Assembly (NCBI GenBank): GCA_043228905.1
Contig: JBHGNT010000007.1
Span: forward strand, 7,874,001-7,938,000
Direction of reading: 5' to 3'
Source of the DNA: Azolla caroliniana
Taxonomy: Eukaryota; Polypodiophyta
Length of the DNA: 64,000 nt
Shown: positions 55,282 through 64,000 of the stretch, in pieces
Numbering within the stretch: position 1 is the first letter of the stretch
How the letters are laid out: the number at the start of each line of letters is the position of its first letter
Translations under genes and position numbers: made by a program
Notes under the pieces: model-generated
Databases searched by the model: none
Seen by the model: the letters and a program-made list of their open reading frames with translations, nothing else
Told to the model about the DNA's origin: nothing

Positions 55282-55475
55282 TTTTCTTTTTCTTTTTCTC
55301 AAAACGATTTATTATCCAGCAATTGTCGAGGAGTTATTAGAAGAGGAATTCCGAACCATTAGAGTGTTTAACACTTCCTTTTAAATTCATCGATCGTACA
55401 AGGGGTCGAACCTACAATCTCTCGTTTTGTAGACCAAACGAGCCTTATCCATTAGGCCATGGGATCATGTTGTTT
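55282..55475 (-). mobile_element. tRNA-Arg-derived SINE, copy 1
   Basis: Reverse complement shows GGCCTAATGGATAAGGC (A box) and GAGATTGTAGGTTCGACCCC (B box), as in plant tRNA-Arg. A short body and an AAAAAG-rich tail (55282-55300) follow. Not a functional tRNA: stems are broken. Confidence 0.7.
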
Positions 55476-55519
55476 ACAAAATAAGAAGAATGAACAAGTT
55501 ACAAACAAGTAGAAATTTT

Positions 55520-55755
55520 TATTTTATAATATGATTAGTCCAGTAAGTGTCTAGGAGATACTATTATAGGAAGACTGAAACATTACAATTTTGTAACCAC
55601 TTCCTTAATATTTAATCACGCCGAAAAAGAACCTAACAAACAATTAACATTTTTATACGCATATGTTGAAGTTAGCAATACTACGTGGGGTCTAAACTAG
55701 AATGTTTAGTTTCATAGACCATTGCCTTTATCCATTGGGCCATAGGACCGTGTTA
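55520..55755 (-). mobile_element. tRNA-Arg-derived SINE, copy 2
   Basis: Head at 55686-55750 (GGCCCAATGGATAAAGGC reversed). The body shares GAAACATTACAATTTTGTAA and AACAAACAATTAACATTTTT with copy 3. The tail is not clear. Confidence 0.65.
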
Positions 55756-55942
55756 TTTATACAATAAGAAGAATTACATTAAACGAAGATATAGATTAAG
55801 TTATAACAAGACTGAATATTTTATTTTATAATATGATTAATTTTGATATTATATTATATAAGGCATTATTTGTCCCTTTTTTTGTACAATGAATTGTATT
55901 GTTTCCATCTCGACAATTTCATGGAACAACATAATTATAGTT

Positions 55943-56200
55943 TTCTTTTTCTTTTTCTTTTTCTTTTTCTTAGAACGGTTTATTGTCCAACAATTGTTGA
56001 GGAGATACTACTATAGGAATACTGAAACATTACAAATTTGTAACCACTTACGTAAATATTTAATCACTCATAGGAGGAATCTAACAAACAATTAACATTT
56101 TCATGTGCATCCTTTTAAGTTCATCGATCATACTAGGGGTTCAATGTAAAATCTCTGGTTTCGTAGACCAAAGCCTTATCCATTGGGCCATATGATTGTG
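55943..56200 (-). mobile_element. tRNA-Arg-derived SINE, copy 3
   Basis: Head at 56134-56197 with TGGCCCAATGGATAAGGC and CCAGAGATTTT reversed. The body matches copy 2 and it ends in an (AAAAAG)n tail at 55943-55972. It is the most complete of the three. Confidence 0.7.
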
Positions 56201-56239
56201 TTCTTTATACAATAAAAAGAATTGAGATTAAAAGAGGTT

Positions 56240-58180
56240 ATAGATTAGTTGGAAGGACTCAGGAGTATCAAATCTTAATTTATAAAAATTAGATAACAAG
56301 AATCCTCTATCTATACGACCAAGAATGCAAAAGGTAGGTCATGAATGTGTGCCACCTTGCACCTCTCAATGGAGTAGATGCATACAAGTCACCTTGTGAC
56401 CACTCCTTTAACATTAAACTAACCATGGAATATACTAACACACATAAACTACTAGATGTTCATGCCTTGTATCACATTGTTCATGGCATTATTCTACCAT
56501 TGGTTCCACCACATCACAACAACATGGTTTTTATGTGCTCAATAGTGAACTTATCGAGGAGATGAATGATTACCTCATTGTGAAATCTGAACCTTGGTTG
56601 CTCAACACAAACAAAACGCATTATGGAATTTTTGTATAGAAATTGTGGGACAACTATGGTGTATCAATCTTGATGCAAGTTTTAGCTTCAACCGAATTGG
56701 TGTTGTAGTAAAATCATGGTAGTTATACACGACTCCTCGTTGTATTATCAAATTGTTGGGTCTGATGAAGCCAACATCCCACTTTTTGAATGGTTGCTAA
56801 TCTACTACAAGATGCAAGGGATTGAAATAATATTTGGTTGGGTGTTCAAGCCTTTAACAATCATCACATATCTTTATGTACACATATTCTCGTCACCCTA
56901 ACCCCCAACTCCATTGAGTGGTCATACATCCTCTCACGTTACCCTATACCCTTATGCTCTCCCCTCCCACAACCCCCTCACATTATGTTACGTACATGAC
57001 CTATCTCATGATCAATGACGGTTATGTAGTTAACAAAGTCTAGCGAATGAGAAGAATAACTCTTGAGAAGTGATAAGTCGTTAGCTTTTATACCTCATTA
57101 CAACTTGGATGCATTTGTCATTGTCCCCTTTCTCATGTGGAGACACAAAACCTTTCTTTCTCAAGTTTTACAATCTCTCTTCTGTCTATTACTAGCCAAC
57201 TCTTAGGTTCATTCAAATAAATAAATAATGTCGAAATGTCTGATGGTCTCTTCACACAATCAATCCATTGTTAACATTAATTCAATGTAGAATGAAAATG
57301 TCATATGCCTGGAAACTTCTATAATATCGATACGAGATGTGGAACAAGACTATAATCCAAAACATAGTGAATTAGATAGAATTTGAGCAAGATGCTGGAA
57401 GGCAAGAAAATGGATGGGTTTAACGTGTGAATAAAGCATCATAAAGACAAAATGGCGGATGTTGGGTTGGGTTGCCCAGTATCTCCAAAATGTTTTGCAA
57501 ATTCACAATTTAAGTAAGAAACTCTCCCCTTTCCTTCGAGAAGTTTTCTACATTATTTCAAGAGGAAGAGAAGTAGATGGCAAATGAGGAAGAAATTCCA
57601 CGTTCGTTACTAAACGGGATAGAGAGAGGGGCATTTAATCATGTACTATAATTTCTCGTCGACTTTTTGTTGGCATAATATGAAGCATTTGCTTCTCCAT
57701 TCAATACTCAGTGTGTGACATATGTCCGTGCACACTCTCATTTTCTCATGTACACATTACGTAGCTTACGAAATGTCGACCGGGAATCTTAATCATATTA
57801 TTCTCATAGTTAAGAATAACAAACATCAGATTTATACATTACGTAGCTTACGAAATGCCGATTGGGAATCTTTTAATCATACTATTCTCATATCTAAGAA
57901 TAACAACATCAATTTTTATCAATTTTGAGAATGGTTAATCATACGCTTTCTAGATTATGTTTTTGACAAAGCTTAGGAGGGTATCCATGTTCTTCTAAGG
58001 GAATTGAATGGAAGGTTATGTATGGTGCATCTTAGTAGAAGCTATAAAACAGAGGAACTAACTATATAAAAGCATACAGAAATAATAGAGTTATACTTAT
58101 GTATACATATACATATACATACATACATACATACATATATGTATATAGATAGGTACATGTATATGATGAATGTGGGCGTT
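56240..58180. other. Intergenic stretch upstream of CSP41b
   Basis: No recognisable gene. An 82-bp tandem duplication starts at 57754 and 57836 (ACATTACGTAGCTTACGAAA). A TACA/TATG microsatellite is at 58096-58165. The last few hundred bases should hold the CSP41b promoter. Confidence 0.5.
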
Positions 58181-58188
58181 TTATCCAT

Positions 58189-58215
58189 TTGGAGAGAGAG
58201 AGAGAGAGAGAGAGA
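58189..58215 (+). repeat. (GA)n tract in the CSP41b leader region
   Basis: About 13 GA units lie upstream of a probable non-coding first exon that ends at a donor near 58368 (GAAAG then GTTAGA). Confidence 0.7.
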
Positions 58216-59472
58216 GATGAGGTTATTCATCCCAACCACAGAAAGGCAGCAAAAAGCACAAAAAGAAGCTTCTTTATCATCACCGTCTATCTCAGAGGTC
58301 TTCTTCAGGAAGAAGAAGAGGAAGAGGAAGGAGATTCATACAGAGAGAACCTCATCAGCTCAGAAAGGTTAGATTCCCTTGTTGCTTAAAACCTAGCCTA
58401 AGAATGCTTTCCACAAGCTTAACTTAATGCTATATACATATAGCACCATTTCTTCATTGGTTCTATTTTTGACACCATGATCCTGTCCATCTGTGTTTGT
58501 CACATTTGTGTATTTGATTGCTCGATTTAATGCTTAAAGCTCCTTCATTTCTTGTTGGGTTCTTATGTATTGGATTTCCTTAACATCATGCATTTTCACG
58601 GGAGTGCCTTCTGATCGTCATATTTATGCTTTAGAACCCGTTAATTTTGTGTATTCTGATTATCTTATTTATGCTTTAAAATCCCGCATTTTGTTTCCAT
58701 CGTTTTGTATTTTATCTGGAGATAGATAAACCTCTGTACTCTTAAGTTCTGATCAGTTCAATTATCTGGGTGCTTTAAGGTCCGTTTTCTCATGTTCTTT
58801 ACGTGAGGCTCTTTGTATGAATATGGTTCATTCTGTTATGTGTTAATGAAAACTTAAAGTGATTGTTTCAATCCAAGATTTCTCTAGCAGAATGTAGTAT
58901 GCTGAATCAAGTTAATTATGTAAATGCACATGGAGGTCCCATTTGATACAGCAGATTGATAAGATAATTATGTAATACATACTCTCACTATATATACATA
59001 TATGTATACTCTCACTGTATTTGGATATATAACTAGAGGGTACCGCATAATCGCATTTTCCATTAAATATTTTTTCACGGTCTGTATCTGTTCATTTTAA
59101 TCGTATGGATTTTCATATGTCCATTTCCTTGTGTCTTGACATGGTATTCTTGTATCATTAGAAATGTTTGAGGGAAATATGGAACATTCTATTACAATTT
59201 ACAAGATTTGAATGTGCGTTTTCCCCCATAGTTTAGAAGAACGTAGTATGTTGAATGAAGCTAATTGTATGAATGCACATGAGGATCCCTATCTATATAT
59301 TATACTGTATACATATATCCGGCCATGGTGTTTTTATTCTGGATTTTTATGTGTCAAATTGCTTGAATATAAATGCATGATGTTGATACTTCTTCGGGTG
59401 TGAAATCATGCATCTAATTATTTGCTCAAATGTTCTGATTGTTTTGCAGGTTCATCACCCTAACTTAGCAAG

Positions 59473-62400
59473 ATGAATGTGAACGCCATTGCACCATCAT
59501 CACTAGATCTTGCAGCTAGGAATCCAATGATTTGTGCTTCTTTGAAGAGTTCTTTCAATGGACTGCACAACATTGACAACCATCGCACATGCAGACAATC
59601 AACAGACTTGTTTTGGGTGTGGTATCTAAGGCCTTATTGAATGGGAATTGATGTTGCATCAAGTGTCGCTTTAGTTTTTGTTCCCAGTTTAAATGTCAGA
59701 AAGTATCAGTGCATCCATTATAAGGAACATGTTTTGTACTCTCATCCATTGTCAAGATTGTAATTACAACATGTCTGTGTATTTTTTGGTCATGTTGCTA
59801 ACTTCCTCTGAACTATAAAATTCCAGGCCCAAGGCAAAGGACAAAGTATCAAAGTACAGCAGAAAAGTGGAATCAGATGCTCTTTGGTTGCATCGGCCTC
59901 TGTAGAGAAGAAGAAAATCTTGATGATGGGAGGTACTCGCTTTATCGGTATATACCTCGCTCGACTGCTAACCGAAGCTGGTCATGAGGTGGGTTTGCAC
60001 GTTAATTAGGGATTTTCTGTATGTAATCCGAGTGGTCAAGTATGGGTTTCAAGTTGCTATGGTTCGTTGTTCTAGGTAACCCTTTTTACAAGGGGTAAAG
60101 CTCCTATCACACAACAACTGGCAGAGGAATCAGACGAGGAGTATAAAAAGTTTGCCTCTTCAGTAAGTAATTCTTATACTGCTAATCCATTGGATGCAGT
60201 GAAACAGCTTTGCTGATCACGCAATGCATGAATATAGGTTAAACACTTGAAAGGTGATCGACAAGATTTTGAAGCTCTTAAGAAACAACTGACAGGGACC
60301 GATTTTGATGTTGTGTATGATATCAATGGTAGGGGCCTCTCTATTTCTCTTTGATATAAAACTTTCTTCTTTAAGGTAAACTATGTCTACAATCTATACA
60401 GAGTCATTTAGGGACTTTGTGCTAACCGTTAGTGAGGCATGGTTCAAAAGCTGAAAGTTATACTCGTACTCATATCCTGGGTCGTTGATTATGTTTTGGG
60501 ATGTTCTTATGATTATTTTTCTATTCTTCCCCTTCTTCTTTTTCTTTATTTATCTTTGGCTTTTGATGCCTAGAATTTGGTAAAAGGGGCAAGGGAGACT
60601 AGTGGAAATCAGTCTAAAATTAATTAGCATGTTAATATCTTTCTCAATAATCCTCTGTGTGTTTTCAGGAAGAGAAGGGGTTGAAGTTGAGCCCATTTTG
60701 GATGCCTTGCCCAACCTTCAGCAGTAAGTTTATGAGCAATCATTTTTTCTTTGATTCTACCCATAACTATTATGTGGTAAATCATGCTAAAGCATATCCG
60801 CATCATGTTTCATACTCTGCATGCGTTGAGCCCAAATGGGATCTAAAAGGATAAGCAAAACTGAAGTTCTAATATGTATCTTAAGTAAGGCATAATTAGT
60901 GAAAACTAATGGAACTTGGGGTTGTTAACGTTTGCATAAAATACATGAGAGTGCATACACAATTACTTCAATAGAGCATACATACAATTGAGAGAACAAG
61001 AAACATGGATATATTGGTAGTGGGGCACTCAAGCATTATTACAATGGTAGTGTTTGATATGACAACAGCTATAGCTTATGTGCTCCTAACTGAGCAGATA
61101 CAGGTACAACTCAGTGCGTGAATGATAAAACTCGAGAATGCCTAATGAGGAAAACATCATTAAGAATGAAATTACTGAAGGGTCGTTAAATAATTTCTCT
61201 CTTTCTATTTGACTCTTTAGTAATTCTCTCTTTCTATTTGACCATTCAGCAATTTCTCTCTTTCTATTTGACTCTTTAATAATTCTCTCCGTCTATTTGA
61301 CTCTTTAGTAATTCTCTCTTTCTCTTTTATTCGTCCCACCAAACTTTCTGTGTTAGATCACCCCAGGATGGATATTATCAGATGGCAGCAATTTTAGTTA
61401 TAATCATCAGGAACCAAACCTCGAGTGTTGGTTCATTATGATTCACATTTCATGCCATTTAGTTTTAAGGAAGCTAGCCTAGTATGACCTTTTTCTTTTG
61501 TTACTTGCACTGACGAGAATTAACATAAGCATTTGTTATGTTTGTCAGATCTTTTAGGCCATTGTGGTCTTTGAGAGACTTCAATATATCTTCTTTCCAC
61601 TCTTACTAATCCTTGCTATTCTTGTGCTTCCAGGTACATATTTTGTTCATCTGCAGGAGTCTACCTGAAATCTGACCTTCTTCCTCACTTTGAGGTTGCA
61701 AAAAAAACTTCTTGCTTTAGTGTGCTATGTTTACTATATTAAATTCGATATCATATCATGATTGATATATATAAAATGTGCAGGTAGATGCGGTTGATCC
61801 CAAAAGTAGGCACAAAGGGAAGCTTGATACTGAATCATTGCTTGAAAAGAAGGGTGTGAATTGGACATCCATTAGGCCTGTATACATATATGGACCACTT
61901 AATTATAACCCTGTTGAGGAGTGGTTCTTCCATCGCCTAAAGGCCGGACGTCCCATTCCAGTGCCAAGCTCAGGACTTCAGATAACTCAATTGGGTCATG
62001 TCAAGGTTGTCTATTTGTTTTTGTTTGTGCACATGAATAGTACAGTACCTAGGATCAACCATGAAACTGGTGTTTGTATGGTTTAAGCATATATTTGAAA
62101 GAAAAAACACCAATTAGCATAATTAAGTTTTAGGGGTATCCTGGTAACTCTTTTACAACCAAGGGATATTCTGGTAATCTTTACAAACCAAAGATTATCC
62201 TGGTTAATCAATATAAAGCTGGGGGTATATTGAACTATTGTTTCCCAATATATAAATTTTTCATGTTCCCCAAGTATACTCTAATGCCAGACATATTGAT
62301 TTGTTCAGGATCTTGCAACAGCATTCATAAAAGTGCTTGGTAACAGCAAAGCTAGTAAGCAGGTGTACAATATATCTGGGGAAAAATATGTCACATTTGA

Positions 62401-62981
62401 TGGCATTGCTAAAGCATGTGCTAAGGTACACTGGATGTCTTTTTCTTCAAAAAATGAAAGAGGATTTTCCAATTATTGTGGTAATGTGCTAGAAATACTT
62501 TTCATTTTTTTTGTTGTTTCTCACTAGGCTGGTGGCTTTCCCGAACCTGAGCTGATACACTACAAACCCAAGGAGTTCGATTTCGGAAAGAGTAAATCCT
62601 TCCCTTTAAGGGACCAGGTATGTCTTGATTTCTTGCTCAAATAGTCGCATGGCGTTTTGAATTTAACAATCTATCTATTCTTATACCATTGTTTTTTTAC
62701 ATTCATCCTTTTTTCTTATATGTATAATCAATGTATTCTTGCATCATTTTTTTCACATGCTTTATTTTTCCTATGTCTTTGTTGTATTCTTGCAGCATTT
62801 CTTCACGTCTATTGAGAAAGCTAAGACAGAGTTGGGATGGGAACCTAAATTTGGATTGGTGGAAGGGTTAACCGACTCGTATAATCTTGACTTTGGTCGA
62901 GGAACATTTAGAAAAGCAGCTGATTTCACCGCTGATGACATTATATTGGAAAAGCTCGGAAAGGTAACTGTGGCTTTGTAA
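59473..62981 (+). CDS. CSP41B: CSP41b: chloroplast stem-loop RNA-binding protein (atypical SDR)
   Basis: Ten coding exons join in phase to 404 residues: 59473-59616, 59827-59988, 60076-60162, 60238-60328, 60669-60723, 61634-61694, 61784-62005, 62309-62425, 62528-62617, 62796-62981. All introns are GT-AG; the end of the first coding exon is the least certain. The N-terminus is a likely chloroplast transit peptide. The NAD-epimerase-type Rossmann fold starts KKKILMMGGTRFIGIYLARL. Later segments are FDVVYDINGREGVEVEPILD, YIFCSSAGVYLKSDLLPHFE, VNWTSIRPVYIYGPLNYNPV and LVEGLTDSYNLDFGRGTFRK, which follow CSP41b and not CSP41a. CSP41 proteins bind and protect or cleave chloroplast RNAs and associate with ribosomes. 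A non-coding first exon probably ends near 58368. No stop or frameshift; it looks functional. Confidence 0.92.
61192..61330 (+). repeat. 30-bp intronic tandem repeat in CSP41b
   Basis: Units of AATTCTCTCTTTCTATTTGA plus CTCTTTAGT start at 61192, 61222, 61251, 61281 and 61310 within the fifth coding intron. Confidence 0.9.
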
Positions 62982-63212
62982 GAAGAGGGTCTTCACTTGG
63001 TTATTTCTTGCTCTAGCAAGTAGGCCATGGTTGATAAGGTGGAATTTCACATATGTTTATCTTATCATACACAACTACCTACCTCCATTGTGTTCATTGT
63101 ATTAGTTATAGTACTTCCCATATTGCGCTTGTACAAACACCGATGAAATAACAAACATGTTTCATCCTTACTTGATGTTGAGCCTTCATGGAAATGCTGC
63201 TTCTCAATGATA

Positions 63213-63475
63213 GTTTGTAATCCCAAATGGTGTGGTTTATTGATGTGTACATTTTTTCCATGTAAATTTCATCTAAGTTTGTAATCCCAAATGGTGTGGT
63301 TCATCAATAGTGTCCATTTTTTTCCATGTAAATTTCAATCAAAGTGTGTAATCGCAAATGGTATTGATAAGTGTCCATTTTTTAACATGTAAATTTCAAT
63401 CTAAGTTTGTAATTGCAAATGGTGTGGTTTATTGATAGTGTTCATTTTTGTCCATGTAAATTTCATCCAAGTTTG
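63213..63475 (+). repeat. 61-67-bp tandem repeat downstream of CSP41b
   Basis: Four units start at 63213, 63277, 63344 and 63405 (GTTTGTAATCCCAAATGGTG, then TCCATTTTT and CCATGTAAATTTCA). They lie in or just past the 3' untranslated region. Confidence 0.9.
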
Positions 63476-64000
63476 TCCTTTTCTTTGTATGAGATGCATG
63501 TCCTCTAAATGAGTTTCCACTAAAATGAGATTTGCACTAATTCTTGAGAGGTAGGAAATGATATCTTAGTCTCTCACGTTGATAGGCATCAGTTTTTCTG
63601 TAGCCTACAACAACGCATATATGACAACTTGACATGGTTTGGGTTCACACAAAGGGGACACAAAAGTAGTGTGAATGTGGAATTACAAATACTTTTATTA
63701 ATGCTTCAATATAAGCAAGTGATAATGAAAGTTACGTGGAGGGAGATGCTGGGAAATCATGTAAGAGATTTTGAAACGTATATAAGCTACCAGATGTGAG
63801 TGCCAAGGACCATACGCATGCAAATTGTCTTTGTTGCAATAGAAGGCATATCACCCATCTAGAGTAGTATTAACGTGTCTCATAACCAAATGTAGGAATC
63901 ATGTTCAAGGATGAATTGATAGGGGGTGGTTCTGTCATGAGGCCATTTGAGGTTCGTGTAAAGTGATCTATGTCCTCGCCTAGTATCAACTATTAGACTT
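63476..64000. other. Unassigned right end of the window
   Basis: No gene, repeat or element boundary is visible. Confidence 0.5.

Noticed and set aside
55400-55472. A functional tRNA-Arg gene
   Set aside because: Acceptor and anticodon stems are broken, and two further degenerate copies with SINE tails are nearby.

Overview
The window is nuclear DNA from a land plant with a large, repeat-filled genome. The evidence is two plant genes with long introns (a TAF15b-like RNA-binding protein and the chloroplast protein CSP41b), pieces of PPR and patellin genes, and layered copia, gypsy, hAT, LINE and SINE insertions. A fern-like or other non-seed-plant genome is my best guess, but the sequence alone does not prove it.

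Layout. 1-3794: 5' part of a minus-strand TAF15b-like gene that runs off the left edge. 3966-7413: AT-rich DNA, an old gypsy LTR/gag remnant, a LINE 3' end, then a minus-strand LINE fragment. 7414-13427: a complete minus-strand copia element with a 5-bp target duplication (GGTAT) and an unusual charged reading frame between two polypurine tracts. 13631-14950: a broken PPR gene. 14988-20217: a decayed gypsy chromovirus whose LTRs begin with a tRNA-like sequence. 20222-32100: copia and gypsy pieces nested in one another, including a 5.1-kb hAT element with an exact 8-bp target duplication. 32101-46674: a minus-strand gypsy chromovirus split inside its integrase by a 9.2-kb DNA transposon. 46688-51249: copia LTRs and pol pieces. 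51255-53395: a second, decayed copy of the same DNA transposon. 53477-54288: patellin remnant. 55282-56200: three copies of a tRNA-Arg-derived SINE. 59473-62981: CSP41b, apparently intact.

The most interesting object is the DNA transposon at 33053-42250. It has 36-bp terminal inverted repeats (35/36 identical) and a 4-bp target duplication (CGAA), checked by rejoining the interrupted gypsy integrase. It carries two divergent genes: an intron-containing fusion of a ParB-like domain with a beta-class DNA amino-methyltransferase, and an intronless 939-residue protein with DUF7869-like features and a possible DDE/DDD transposase core. Between them lies an array of 25-bp palindromes, six of them intact; the last five sit at an exact 51-bp period. 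A ParB-like DNA-binding methyltransferase next to regularly spaced palindromes suggests a self-marking, silencing-control or end-synapsis system. The second copy at 51.3-53.4 kb keeps the methyltransferase remnant and one matching terminus, so this is a family and not a single accident.
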